64,000 bases of DNA, from NCBI GenBank assembly GCA_905182995.1, contig CAJJDP010000065.1, forward strand, positions 1 to 64,000. Reading direction: 5' to 3'. A model generated the notes under the pieces. That model worked only from the letters and a program-made list of their open reading frames with translations, did no database searches and was not told where the DNA came from. The position numbers were made by a program, and so were the translations under genes. This document shows, piece after piece, positions 35,106-47,632 of this stretch (its first letter is position 1; each line of letters opens with the position of its first letter). Source of the stretch: Paramecium octaurelia (Eukaryota; Ciliophora; Oligohymenophorea; Peniculida; Parameciidae).

Positions 35106-37281
35106 TCACTGCCCTAATGCCTATAATTCATTTCCTTTTTATTCCAAAAAATCAGCTAAAAATTATAATGGATTTTCAGGATGCTTTTCGCATATATTTA
35201 TTAAACCTTCTGTTAAGAATGGAACTACATTATCAGCCAAATATTGTCTTAAAGGTTAGCTTCTTTAATCTAAGAGTTCTCTTTCTTGTTGTCTGATAAG
35301 GTCTTATTTTTACTCATCCGTTAACTTTTTATTATCTTTGGATACTCTGCTTTCATTTATTGATTTCTAAATTAAATGAATGTATTACATTAAGTTGATC
35401 TCCTTTCTTTTTCGGTCCTACTTAAGATTATTGTACTTAGGATTACTACACTGCAGCAACCTTCTCTTGTTGAACTGATGAAATTTAAGGAGAAGGTGAA
35501 ACATCATCTTATTATTCATCCACTTATACTACTTCTTCATCTTTTACATCTTGCAAAACCAAAATTGGTCCATTTCTCGTTATAAAATCTTTAGATTAGT
35601 CAAAAGCACTTTCAGAATCTGAAATTCTCTTGATATCAAATTACTCATATTGTGACAACAATTATTCATTATTCTTTCTAAAATTAGCCAATCGTTTGAC
35701 CACCAGATCCTCTTAATATCTTGGATTGTCATTGTGTTATTTTGCTTTTTCTTTTAATTGTTCATCCGAGTATTCCAAATAAATTACGCCTTTTGGTTTA
35801 ATCGATTCTATTAATTAGCCTTCCTCATTTATGAATAGTTTTTCATATTATTCTAATGTTTTTGGAAAACCATCTAAAACATAACCTAAATTTTAAGCAT
35901 CATTTTGGTCCAATCTCCACTTATAAACTTAAATCAAGACTGAGTCAGGAAGTCTTGGTTAAATGCCAGAGGGATCAAATACAGGTTCTGGTTATCCTTT
36001 AGGAACCTTTTTCTTTTTCTTCTCAGCTTCAAATATAGCTAATGCTTCTGCAACCAGTTGATCTTTAACTTATTACAAAGTAGTCCTTACTAGTTCCCCT
36101 AATTCAGATTGTTATTCAATTAATTCCTAAATTAAGGGTTTAATTTATATATGAGGGATTCTATAAAAATTAGCTAATTATTTGCAAAGGTTTGATTTTC
36201 CTGAAGCGGTTCCTCCATGCACGATTAATTTAACAGTATCTAAACCTCTATAGAGTTTAAATTATTCCCTGACTTTTAGAATATTCTTTGCAAATCCTTC
36301 TTTGCATTGCCATATTATTATAGGGTTTTTCTTAGCATCAATATATTGATCTTCAGACTCAAATACTTAAGTTGGTCTAAGCCAAATATTTATGGTTAGT
36401 ATCTTTTCTGTAGGTATTGTAACATTCTTTGTAAAACCATTTCCTACAGATTTAGCAATTGTAGTAACTAGTTTCTTTTAAGTCATATTTTCATAATCAA
36501 CTGCAAAAATATACCTCTCATTAGGGGTTAATGTGACTGTTTTATTCACTATATTGGCTAAATCATTCACATGAATCATAGGTATAATATTGTTTCCATC
36601 TCCATAAATTGGCAATTCTGCATCTGGTGTCATCCATGCAGTTTTAAATAAATCGTATAAAATGTCCTCTCCATTTCCATATACTAAACCTGGCGTTATT
36701 ATGTATGCATGTAATTGAGGTTTATCACAGACGATGATTTATTGCTCTAAATGCTTTAATCTTTCCAAATAATGAATTTTCCTTATTGGAAGATCGTGTT
36801 CTGTGAATTTATCATACTTTTTAAAAAATGGTTAATCTTCTGTTTCTCCTCCCATTGATTACCTCATAGCAGTTTCATCATTTTTTCTTTCTTTTAATGG
36901 AGTAGTCGACCAAGTAAGAGGATTGCTTATTAAAATAAAGATTTTAGACTACTAGTATTACCCATGCTTTAATAGTTTGTACGCATATTCTGCTCTGCAA
37001 TAATTCTGATGAAATATTACAATATCACTATCTAATACAACTTGACCTAATTCCTTTGGATCTGCAGCATTAATTAGTTTTGTTGCTCCTCTCGGCAAAT
37101 TATCTCCATTTCCAATAATTATATTTGGGTTAACATCATTTTCATTATCATTCCTAAATTCTTCCACTAATGCTGAACCAATCAAGGTATTCATTTCTTC
37201 TATAAAAATTCTATTTTAGTGCCAAGTTTATTATTTTTCTCCGGCTGATGTTCTTTCCATAGATCTAGTTTATAAACTCAT
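35106..37281 (-). CDS. AK7: adenylate kinase 7-like protein with N-terminal SDR-like region and C-terminal DPY30 motif
   Basis: One 22-nt intron (near 35370) leaves 717 residues. The N-terminal third matches AK7: RIFIEEMNTLIGSALVEEF, DSDIVIFH, ILISNPLTWS, YIITPGLVYGNGEDILYDLF and IPMIHVNDLA. The adenylate kinase part has the P-loop HGGTASGKSNL, then IKPLIQEL and GYVLDGFPKTLEQ. The C-terminus ends with PLRQYLADNVVPFLTEGLIN and HPENPLQFLADFLEQ, a DPY30 dimerisation motif. AK7 supplies nucleotide interconversion in motile cilia and is needed for axoneme function in animals, which fits a ciliate. An in-frame ATG at 37194 exists, but the upstream start gives the conserved RIFI strand. The P-loop has GTASGKS in place of GPPAVGKS. 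Confidence 0.93.
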
Positions 37282-37845
37282 TTTCTCTTTTAAATATAAA
37301 TTATGAAACTAAAATAAATATTTGAATCAAAAGAACAATAAAAATAATATAACTAAAATGCTATTTTGGATTAAATACATTATAAAGATGAATCAAAATA
37401 CAATAATTATTAATATTTTGTTGATTAACTTACAGGAATTCCAATTAATAATTATTATCGTTATGAAATGTAATTTTCTTATTATTGTATTATAAGTTAA
37501 TAACTGAAACTTTTAAAATTGCTAATGTAAATGTAATTGCTATAATGAGCGTCTTTAGGTATTTATTTAGAATTTATTTTTGATTATAACATAATTTAAA
37601 TAAATGATCACGTTGCTAAAAAGGGATAAAAATAGGGAGAATTTTGAAATGAAATGAAATACCCTGTAATATAACTCTTGACATTTAGATCTTGTTTCAT
37701 TATTATAATATGCTTGTTATAAATGAAACTGGCAGATAAAAGAAAATATAGGTTGGTAAAGGGAATAATGGATATCATTTATATTTCTAGTGTGCATGAT
37801 TTTTTTGATTAAAAAAATTAATTAAATCTTTTATTAAATAAATAA
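37282..37845. promoter_or_regulatory. divergent intergenic region upstream of AK7-like and eL37 genes
   Basis: About 560 bp, AT rich, between divergently transcribed genes. I see no other coding stretch. The eL37 promoter must lie here. Confidence 0.4.
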
Positions 37846-38161
37846 ATGGCAAGAGGTACACCAGCAATCGGTAAAAGACATTAAAAGACTCATACATTTT
37901 GCAAGAGATGTGGTAGATAAACATTCCACATTCAAAAAAATAGATGCGCTTCATGTGGATATCCAGCTGCAAGATTAAGGCTTTGTAAGAAAATCAATTA
38001 ATACAATCATAGACAGCGGATGGGGAGAAAAAGTTGCTAGACGTAGATCAACAGGAACAGGAAGAATGAGATATTTGAAATCTATTGCTAGAAGAGCAAA
38101 GAATGGTTTTAGAGCAGGAACTTAAGCATAACCAAAAGTTAAGAATACTTAGAAAAAATGA
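37846..38161 (+). CDS. RPL37: ribosomal protein eL37 (large subunit)
   Basis: One 28-nt intron leaves 95 residues, the usual eL37 size. The sequence starts [20 protein letters not shown], has the zinc ligands CKRCGR and CASCGYP, then [24 protein letters not shown] and a basic tail. The intron falls just after the second Cys pair. eL37 sits in the 60S subunit on 25S/28S rRNA and binds one zinc. Nothing is missing apart from a shortened tail typical of protists. Confidence 0.96.
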
Positions 38162-38501
38162 TTATCATGTTTTTTTATCAATAGTACATTAGTTTTCACA
38201 TCAATTCTTTTATAGCAGCAAGTATTGAAAATTTCCATAATTAATAATAAATAAATTATGTATGTTTAATCCAGTTATTAGAAATTAAAATTTAACTTTG
38301 AAACAACTAGTATTTCTTTGTTGTTTCCTACTCTGTCTTTAACTTAAAATACCTTATACAATACATGGGTTTCTTTTGATGTATAAAATATTGATTTACC
38401 AAAATACTATTCAAAAAAATATTATCAATGATAAATAACTTTATAAACAAATATATAATAGACTATTTTTTCTATAAACTTTAGTTATCATACATATTCT
38501 C
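38162..38501. other. convergent 3' intergenic region
   Basis: About 340 bp between the convergent eL37 and WDR83 genes. AT rich with no coding signal seen. Confidence 0.4.
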
Positions 38502-39477
38502 TCAACTTTATTCCATCCACAACAATGCAACATTGTCATATGATGCTGTAACAAAAGCGTTTTATTACTTACTTAACGATATGGAACTTAAGCATTTATC
38601 ATGAAGTTTTCTTGTTATTTAACATTTTCCTGTCAGGATATCATAGATTACTATTATATTAATAAATAATACACAATTTTCCATCTTCAGAGCCTGTTAA
38701 TAGCATTCCATCATTCCAAGAAAACTCGCAATTAATCGAATACTAATTACTGATATGGCTACCTTGGAGAGCAGCTAAGATCGTCCCAGAACTCTTTTCT
38801 AAAATTCTTATTATAGAATCATTGCAACTTAATGCAAATAATCTATCATCGAAACTAGAACTAAATTTGAGGATTCCTGCCTTAACAAAGTCTTCTTAAA
38901 TTACTCCTTTTCTTAAATCGAAAGTTCTTATATAAAAAATAATGTAGTAATACCTAATATGCCCATCAATTGAGGAAACTATCATATTATGATGAAAGAA
39001 GGATATTTAGGTTACACTATCTTAAAAATTTTTGATTCTTTGTATTGGCTAATTTTGTTTTTTATCTTTTAAATCCCAAATTTTCACTTCACAATCGTAT
39101 CCTCCTGTTGCTAAAATTGATTATTCTCCTCCAATTCCAACACAATTTATTCTTGTACTATGAGGTCCAAATTTTTTAATCACCTAGCCTGTTGCCACAT
39201 CCCATAAAAAAGCAATTTTATCTCCTCCACAAGATGCAAATTTAGAATTATCTTATAGAATATCTAGGTCTTATACTTCATAATTATGTGCCCCAAAATA
39301 TTATTTTAGTTAAGTTTCTTTATATGGATTCCATAATATAATAGATCTATCTTACGAACCAGTTAATAAATATTATCCATCAAAGTTGAACTTAGCTACA
39401 TAAATCTGTGCTTTGTGACCTTATAGAGCACGTTATGGTTCATAAAGATGGAAATTTTAGGTTTTACTTTTATTCAT
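38502..39477 (-). CDS. WDR83: WD40 protein WDR83/MORG1
   Basis: Introns of 27 and 22 nt leave 308 residues, the length of WDR83. Seven WD repeats are visible, with WNPYK, LWDVATGQVI, IWDLKDKK, FDLRKG, ILEKSSGTIL and LLWMEQS as blade ends. The sequence follows MORG1 closely: KFNFDGQYLLTGSQDRSIIL, YEVQDLDILQDNSKFASCGG, DGHIRTFDLRKG, LTGSEDGKLVIYDILTGK. WDR83 is a MAPK scaffold and a spliceosome C-complex protein. Its ATG overlaps the TGA of the gene upstream (ATGA). The 27-nt intron has no in-frame stop, so its retention would only add nine residues. Confidence 0.92.
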
Positions 39478-39772
39478 TTATTTTAATAATTATATTAATC
39501 ATAAATGAGATAAAGATGGACTATTGGATCCAATAAGTCTTATTGAGCATCAAAGGATTTAATCTACTAATCTATATGTTGTGAATGAGACAAATCTTTA
39601 AACTCTGCCTTAGCTCATCGATATCAATCATAATGAACCCTTTTACTTTATTTACATAAATTTTAGCAAGCAAATAAGTTTGATACAACTGAATAGCTTG
39701 ATGTAAATCAGGATGGTCTTAAAACTATTTCTCGTAATCATCTTTGACTTATTTGTTTATATAGACTCCCAT
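39474..39772 (-). CDS. small protein of unknown function overlapping the WDR83 start
   Basis: A model of 92 residues starts MGVYINKQVKDDYEKQFQDH and runs through PDLHQAIQLYQTYLLAKIYV. A 20-nt intron with a canonical TAG end then leads to YQQIKSFDAQQDLLDPIVHL and a TGA that overlaps the WDR83 ATG. A 38-nt alternative intron upstream would give a similar C-terminus, so the internal junction is uncertain. Composition is clearly protein-like and helical. Gly2 would allow N-myristoylation. No family is recognised. An internal initiation or shared transcript with WDR83 is possible because there is no spacer. Confidence 0.55.
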
Positions 39773-39946
39773 TCGAGATTTATTCCCATAGAATTATACT
39801 TTTTTTTATATTTACAATCAAACCGTATAATTTATCTTCTGCATCATCTCAATTAATTTATCAATCAATTTTATATTTAATAATCTCACATTCCTAATTA
39901 GTATTCTACTTTGAGACTTCAGAATTATTAATTTAATTTTAATTTG

Positions 39947-42900
39947 ATGGGGAATGCAATTTCAAATGGGAAATTGATTTCTCCAATATCGATTGATGCA
40001 TAGATAAAGGAGTCCTAATTAACAATGAGATTCATGTTGGATCAAAAGAAATTATAGGCTTAAAAAAATACAATACCAAAAGATTTTGATCAATAGCTTT
40101 CCGCATTGATTAAAGAGTTGAAAGTGGAGCCAAAGCTTCTCCAATAATTCTAAAGCACTCCATAATGTAAAATCATTTAATATAAGTTAGACTTTAAATG
40201 CTTAATTCTGAATGAATATAAAAATATCACAGGCAAGAATTTATTATAAAATTTACCAAATGATGAAGTGAACTACTTCACTTTAAAATTATCTAATCCA
40301 ACACTTTAGGATTTAGAATAACTGAGAAGGTATCTCAAAAACCTATAGATTCAAGACTAATAAGATTAATTGGAACAATTTCACACCATAATCAATTTAC
40401 TTATAGAAAACTTATTTAAATTTCACCAGCAAGCTCAATAAATAATTGAGAAAAAGAAGCCTCCTTGTTATTTATATCAGGTTTAAATCTTAAACATACT
40501 TGAAATTCTAGTCAAAATAGAAAAGAACTAATAATAAATGCTACAGATCCCAGATTCTATGGATATCATTTTGAAAAATCTACATCCATTTCATGTTGAA
40601 TTAACAACAACAGTATTAGAAATTGCATCTCATTTATGTTGGCATACAGATGAAGGATACAATTGGGTTCTCAAAAGCTTAAATAAATTGTATGAAGAGA
40701 ACGAAATTATATTCTTTGTGAATACCTTAAAAAAAAGTAGAAATGCTGTCATGATTGCAACATTATGTGTATTTATAGTAACTCTAACTGAATCTCCAAC
40801 TTAGGAAGAGGAAAGAAAAAGAATGCGTTAGTAATTTATAACTTTTGGAATGGCTGATATTTATAAAATGATCGTCAACAAAATAGAAGAATTTGAATAT
40901 AAAGCTGATGAATTAAGATTTGAAGTTGTTTTATAATAGATAATTGATAACAATAAGTAAAAACACTCAATCCAAACAGATCCAAATTACACTGAAGAAA
41001 TTAAATTGCCAATGCTTTATCAAAGAGAATCCAGAAAGTGCTATGATATTGGAGAGTTTTCAAATTCAATTAAAATTATTGAAGGGCAAATTGAGGCATT
41101 TTTGGAGAACAATAAGGATGTGCCCATTTAATAACAACAGGAACCAAAAAAATAAGAAGTAAAATAGCATGCTAAACATCTAAAATCAACTTTTCTTACA
41201 CCTCAATATTTAAATTTAATTTAAGATGAAATGGGAAAAGCGAATTTAACTAATCTATAAAGAACGGTTGAAAATATTAAACATGAATCCAAAATTAGAG
41301 GAAGTCAAATTGTCACTGAATTTGCAGAAGGTATTTCAAAATACATTGATAAACTCAATATACCAACTTAAAAAGATAATGAAAATGCAGAGAGTTCATA
41401 ATTAGAATTAATGAAATAATAAGTAGAAGACTTACATGAAAAAATTGCGAGTTTAGAAAATGAAATTAAAGATATGAATTCTAAAAAATAGTCAAATGAA
41501 GCTTTTGTTGATGTTTTATAGAGAAAAATTGGTGATTTAGAAAAAAAATTAAAATCAGATTAAACTAATTATTCTCAATTAAATGAGTAATTGGCTTCAA
41601 AAAATAAAGACTACAGAGCACTTCAATAAGAAAATGAATCATAACAAAAATCTATCTAACAACTGGAAAATGAGGTTTATCAATTAAAGGAAAAACTGAC
41701 TATCATGTAATTGGCTAAAGCTCAAAAAATGGAATTAGAAGTACCTCCATAAAGGCTTTCTCATAAGTAAGATAACTCTGAAGAATTTAAACAACAACTA
41801 GACTAGCTCAAATAAGAGTTACATTAATAAAATCAGAAATTCATCACTTAAGAAAATGAAATTAAAAGTAATTTTATCTAATTTGATAATAGAATTCTAA
41901 TAATTATTGAAGGAACAAAGTGAAAATCTCCAAGCAAAAGAGATTCTATTGACAGAAAAGAATAAGGAGTGCAGAGAGTTATAAGCAACGAATGAAAAAT
42001 TGATAAAAAAGAAGTATGCTAAAAAATTATAATTACAATAATTGAGAGAAAAAGTTTAATCTGTAAATTATGTTAAAACTTAAGCTACCAAAATTTAAAG
42101 TGAACTCAAAACTATTGAGTAGTATCAAGATGAGCTTATAAGATTAAATAATATAATTGAAGAATAAGCCATCCTTTTAGAATAATAAAAAAAAGACATC
42201 TCAAAACTTGATGAAGTAAGAGAAAGTTAAAAGGCTTCTGATATAAAAATTAATCAAATTGAAGAAGAATACAAAAGTATATAATAAATAAATTATACCC
42301 TTAGAACAATCAATTAACACTTAAGCTCTATAAGACAAGCTTCAACAATTACAAAAAGAAAAGGAAAATTTAGAACAGAAATTGCTTTCTTAGCAATAAA
42401 ACATACAAAATTCTAGCAATACATTTGCACCGCCACCTCCACCATTACCTGGATCAACTTTAACAAATACATTGATTCCTCCACCGCCTCCTCCTCCTCC
42501 TCCTCCTGGTGGTTCAAAAACCTTACCTCCTCCTCCACCACCGCCTCCTCCTCCTCCTCCTGGAGGTAAAAGCGCTCCACCACCACCACCACCTCCTCCT
42601 CCACCACCAGGAGGTAAAGGTGCTCCTCCTCCTCCTCCACCACCACCTCCTCCTCCAGGATCAAAAACAGGTCCACCACCTCCTCCTCCACCACCTGGAG
42701 GGCCAAAACCACCAGGACCTCCACCTCCTCCTGGAGGAGCTCCTCCACCACCTCCGGGTCCAAGACCTCCTGGCGGCCCAGATCCTTAATTTGGAGCTAC
42801 AGCTGGAAAATAAAAACATAAACCTAATGTTTAACTAAAATAAGTTTGCTGGACAGTTATTAAGCCAGAATAAATTAAAAATACTGTTTGGGAATAGATA

Positions 42901-44315
42901 GACGATACTAAATTAAAAATGGATTTTACTATTATTGAGAATCTATTTGCAGTCAAGGCAACCTAAAGTAATGCAAGCGCTTAGGGCGGAGCCAATTAAC
43001 CTTAGAAGCCAGCTAAAATTTCAATGCTGGGTCCAGAAAGAGTGAAAAATTTAGAAATTGTTTTAGGGAAACTTAAAATGTCAAATCAATTAATAGTTGA
43101 TAGTCTTTATCAGTAAATTTATTAAACTTATTTTAAAGACTTGATGAAACTGTCTTAAAACCAAATGTAGTAGAATCCTTGATTACAGCAATGCCAAATG
43201 AGACAGAGATTGGACTATGGTAGGATTAAGATCAGTCAAATTTAGCATTACCAGATATTTTTTGTATAAATATTAGCTCAGTAAAGGGATATGATTTTAG
43301 GTAACTATTTGAGTATAATTTAGATTATTATCTTTGAAATTTAAATGTAATTACAAAGAACTAACAGAAGATTTGCAATAGAAAATAGTTGGCTTTTAAA
43401 AATTGATCGAGAAAACTAAAAATGATAAGAGTACAAAAGTTATAATGGAATATGCATTAGCAGCTGGAAATTATATGAATGGTTAATCTGCTAGAGGAGG
43501 TGCATATGGATTTAAATTTGATATGATGGAGAAATTAGCAGATGTTAAAACTACAGATAATAAAAGCAACTTATTAATGTTTATAATACAGAAAGCAGAG
43601 GAAGATTTAAAATAAGAATTAGTGATTGTTGATGAAAACTTAGACGAAATAGAATTAGCTGGTAATAAATGATATTAATATATAGCTAAAACTCCATTAA
43701 CTTAATTGAGTGCAGATTTAAATGAATTAAAAAAGAACTCTAGGACAGTTGATAAGGCTATCAAATCAAAGGTATCTCCTCCGATACAAGATTTAGTTGA
43801 AGGAAAATTAACGGATTTTTATTAATAAGTTGTGACTTAATTAGCTGAATACGAAACATTTTTAAAGCAACTTGAATCGTAATACGATGATCTTTCTAAT
43901 TTTTATGCTGAAACAAAAGTTCCTTTTGATAAATTTTTTGAAAAATTTTATAAGTACAAAACAGTATTAAGATAAGCAAAGTAAAATATCAATAAAATAA
44001 AATTGGCAGAATAAAAAGAATTGGAAAAAAAGAAAAAGTTAGAACAATAGCAACAAAGTTAATAATCATAACAATAATAATAATAATAATAACAATAATA
44101 ATAAGAATAGGCATAAATTAAAAAAAAATAGGAGGGTAATTATTAAATTTAATTTAGATAATTCACTATCAGGGTTAAAAAAGCTTGACAAGGCATAAAT
44201 TTTAAATGAAGTTGCAAAACGAAGAGAATCAAAGAAAACTAGCATTCAGTAATTAGCAGGTATATTGGTAAAGCAATAACTGTAGACAACTTAAGCTCAA
44301 ACATAAGAATAATGA
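39947..44315 (+). CDS. formin (GBD/FH3, coiled coil, FH1, FH2)
   Basis: Six introns (25, 28, 26, 23, 24 and 22 nt) leave 1406 residues. MGNAISNG at the start could be N-myristoylated. Residues about 90-400 form a helical armadillo-like GBD/FH3 region (LTTTVLEIASHLCWHTDEGY). A coiled coil spans about 480-790. FH1 (about 810-930, 42427-42790) has repeated blocks of Pro separated by Gly, the profilin-actin binding stretch. FH2 follows with CWTVIKPEQI, MLGPERVKNLEIVLGKLKMS, SVKGYDFR, AAGNYMNGQSARGGAYGFKF and ADVKTTDNKSNLLMF. The C-terminus has a Gln run written in TAA codons and a DAD-like basic helix. Formins nucleate and elongate actin filaments. The frame is open upstream to 39526, but that part belongs to the opposite-strand gene. 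Confidence 0.93.
42427..42790 (+). repeat. formin FH1 proline-coding repeat
   Basis: CCT/CCA-rich tract encoding about ten Pro runs of 4-12 residues separated by GG, GGK or GSK. All three frames and the opposite strand are open here, which produces spurious long frames. Confidence 0.9.
44055..44113 (+). repeat. (TAA)n/CAA microsatellite encoding polyglutamine in the formin
   Basis: A run of about 18 TAA and CAA codons reads as Gln under the ciliate code just after the FH2 domain. With the standard code it would be a block of stops. Confidence 0.85.
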
Positions 44316-45770
44316 AAATTCGTTATTAAAATAAATATTATTTAAATAAATTCTTCAACCATTTTTTCATAGTTTTATATAGATATTTAATAATGATATT
44401 AAAATTATAATTGTGAATGCTGAAAAGGTTAAAATTACTTAAATCTCTTAGAATGATAAACTATCTCACTCTTATTCACTAATGATTAGAACTAACGATT
44501 TTTATTGAGAAGTTTTAGTTAAAAATTGATAAAAGTAAGAAAAACAATAAGTTTATTCAGTCTCTAATCATCTAGATTTATAATAAGGCTAGTTTGGACT
44601 AGTGACCTTAAATAATTATTAATATCTTATATGTAATTTTAAATATTGTAATAAAAGATAGTCGAAATTCTAGCAACTCTAGCTAATATCTTTCTAGAAG
44701 CTCTTTATAACTTACTTTTCTAAATTTGGTATATTCTCATATAAAGAATGGTACAATATGCGGGATTTCACTATAAACACTTAATTAGACTCAAATTTAT
44801 ATATATATATATAAAATAAAGAAAAATATCTTATATATATACCAAAAAGATGAAGTAATTTAAGTAAAAGTAAGATATTTCATAAATTTACTGGCTTAAT
44901 TCGGATTATTTATACTGGTTTTAACAAAATAGTTTAGAAGTCTAATTAAATCTAGGGATTTCATTTATTTTTAAAGTTTAAGTATATCAAAGGTGATTAA
45001 TTTTTATTATTCTAAAAGAAAATTGTAAATAAAATAAATTTCTTACATTGATTTACATTAAAAAGTTTTAAGAATTTTACTTGGCCTATAGAGATTTGAG
45101 ATTACTTTAAAATGGTAATCCCTAACTAAGAGACAGAATTGATTCAATTGGGATAATTTAGATATAGTCTTTTGCTTTTTTATTCAATGTAAAGCAAATA
45201 ATTTAAGTTTATTACAGTCTCTTTAATATAATTAATCATTTTAATTTAGAAAAAATTTAATTGTCTTTGAGAATATGAACATGAAGAAATTAAGATTTAT
45301 ATTCTATATTCAAACATAAACCATTACTAGATATGTAAACAAAAGTCCTTAGAGATGAGAAATACTAATTCACAAAAATATAGTCTAAGGAAATTGATAC
45401 TAACACGTTTAGGCATTGTTGTAATTTCTACTTGAGAATTGTCTAAAATGCATTATATTCCATTTCTATTTTGATAACAAGTTGATTATTAATTTATAAT
45501 AATTTTAAGTTAATTTTCATTAAGCTCGAGTTTTGACTTAAATAAAAACAATATAAATTAATGAAGCAATTAAAACTTCTTTTACTGCTTAAATGAATTT
45601 GAAATATAGTTGTAATTCTAGAAATCACGATTAAAATAAAATTAGACTATTTAAACAGTAGTATTTATATATTAACTATCATATAATAACAAATAATTTA
45701 TTTAATAAGTTTGCAGAAACATAAGATTATTAAAATAATGTGCTTCCATAATTGCTTGAGAAAATAAAAA
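44316..45770. other. 1.45 kb gene-free AT-rich region
   Basis: The longest confident gap outside the left end. Both strands were read with TGA as the only stop; open frames are short or composed of Ile, Asn, Lys and Phe. A TA-dinucleotide run lies near 44798-44815 and a second short one near 44835. No RNA gene is recognised. It lies between two plus-strand genes and may hold a promoter and unrecognised or decayed sequence. Confidence 0.4.
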
Positions 45771-47393
45771 ATGGAAAATTAAATTATTTTTGGGATAACT
45801 GCAATTATGGTGATTTCAACAATATTTATTGGGATTGCCTTTCTTATTTAGAATATACTGTTGTTTAAAATGATATAAGCTTCATCATCTATAATTTTTA
45901 TTAGACAAGAAAATAATTCGATTTAAAACCTTGGCTAATCAATCAAACAATATTTTATTAGAAAACACGAACAATGTAAAAAATAGTTTATAATTAGACA
46001 TCTATAGATTGAATAACATAAATAAATTATTTCAATATTATTCTGATATTGAACTAAAGCTGAAGAAAATGGATTAATTGGAGCGTTGCCTTTATTAAGA
46101 TGAGATAAATGGCAGTTTCTTTCGTTATTCTGCAGCCTAATTTTGCTATTAAGCTTGTGGATCGAGCGATCATTTTACATTACCTTAAGACGATAAAACC
46201 ATAGAGATTTTTAATTAAACAACATAAATTTTGAATTAATTCACCATCAGTTTTCCAGTAACATTAGAATCTATATTATCATATGCGGATCTATCAGACA
46301 CACAATTTTATTCTGCTTATCCCTTAGCATACTCAGTCAAAGGCTATTAACCAAAGAAAAGATTATGGTACACTAATCACGTATAATAAATGAAGTTAAA
46401 CCCTAACAGCGAATTTTTCTATTCACCTGCCTATTTGGTTGTCCATCTTAAGACTTATGCTATTTCATTAACTCACACTCTATTTAATTCAAAGAGGGAA
46501 AGTATTGGAATGGCTTAATAAATGATTTAATTAATCGATTCAGCCATTCAAGATCTTCCTTATAACGCCTTAATAATAAACAAGGAAGGTTAGTTGGTAT
46601 TAAATGCAGCTGATTTTGAATATGACTCCAAAAACATTAATTACATTTATAACCAATCATTGACAGGTTTTAATGAAAGTGATTGGGAGTTTATGCAAGA
46701 ACTGTCAAAGAATAAGAGTAATTTAGGAAATTGTAATGATTTTACAAACGTGTACTGTTTATATGATAAGTTGTACAACTCTACAATTATTTTATTTACA
46801 ACTCAATTGAAAAATGAAAATTTTACTATTTTATTGTAATAATATATTGATGATAATATAGATATACAAATTTCACTTTGTAACAACAAGTTAATGAGCA
46901 AATGGAATTACTGTAAATAGGCTTGGTTGAAGTTGTAAAAAGAATTTGTTTTGAACACTTGGGATCAATAGTTGTAATCACAGCAGTTTCGTGGTTGGTA
47001 GTGAGGATGTTGTTTTTGCCTCTAAAATATTTGATGAAAAGCATTAAAAATCATATTTTATAAATTGGAAACAATCTGAATAGAGAAATGTTTAAGATGC
47101 TTCACATTTCTAAAAGAAGAAGAGTGAATACTTTTTCAAAATTAACATTTGAGATATTGAAATTTTAGGATATATTGAACACTATTAAGACTCAAAGAAA
47201 TCCAATATGCAATTAAATAGAAAAGTTTCAATATAAGTTTAAGACTGAAGGAGAGAGGAATATCAATTTATTTATTGATGAAATTTTCTTTTAAAAATTT
47301 GACTAGTAAAATGAGTTGAATGAAAAGAAACTATATCTCTTATGCAAATAGTTAATTCATGAATAATATAATTATCAAAATCATTATAATTGA
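45771..47393 (+). CDS. membrane sensor with Cache-like extracellular domain
   Basis: The N-terminal helix (MENQIIFGITAIMVISTIFI, then GIAFLIQ) is a membrane span. A large extracytoplasmic part follows, from about LENTNNVKNSLQLDIYRLNN to NENFTILLYTNFTLQQ, with QLVLNAADFEYDSKNINYIY as a Cache/PAS-like strand-turn segment. A second span is HLGSIVVITAVSWLVVRMLF, then a cytoplasmic helical part. A 26-nt intron (about 46837-46862) is clear. The joint between the first span and the extracellular part (45855-45900) needs a +1 shift that no canonical intron supplies: either an odd intron, a different first exon or a sequence error. Coding-like sequence continues in another frame to 47575, so the 3' end may be later. 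Confidence 0.6.
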
Positions 47394-47632
47394 ATTTATT
47401 ATAAAATATGGTATTTGTCAATAATGAAGATCTCCTTTTAAATTGGATAATAAATATTATATAAATATTTCGGTTTATTTGTTCTAATTATAATGAATTA
47501 TTGTAAAAAATGAAATAAAACGCTTAAAATTAAGGAGATTCCATTGAATGTGCATTTGTATAGAATTTGGATTGAGTCAACTTTCACTTTAATTGAATAT
47601 CAATATAATAATAACTCAATTCAATAAAAAAG

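Noticed and set aside
39526..39946. 5' extension of the formin frame
   Set aside because: The frame is open but has no Met and lacks protein-like composition; the region is explained by the small minus-strand gene and the promoter.
42413..42838. Long open frames on both strands and in several frames around the proline tract
   Set aside because: They are shadows of the CCT/CCA repeat of the formin FH1 region; only the Pro-coding frame connects to FH2.
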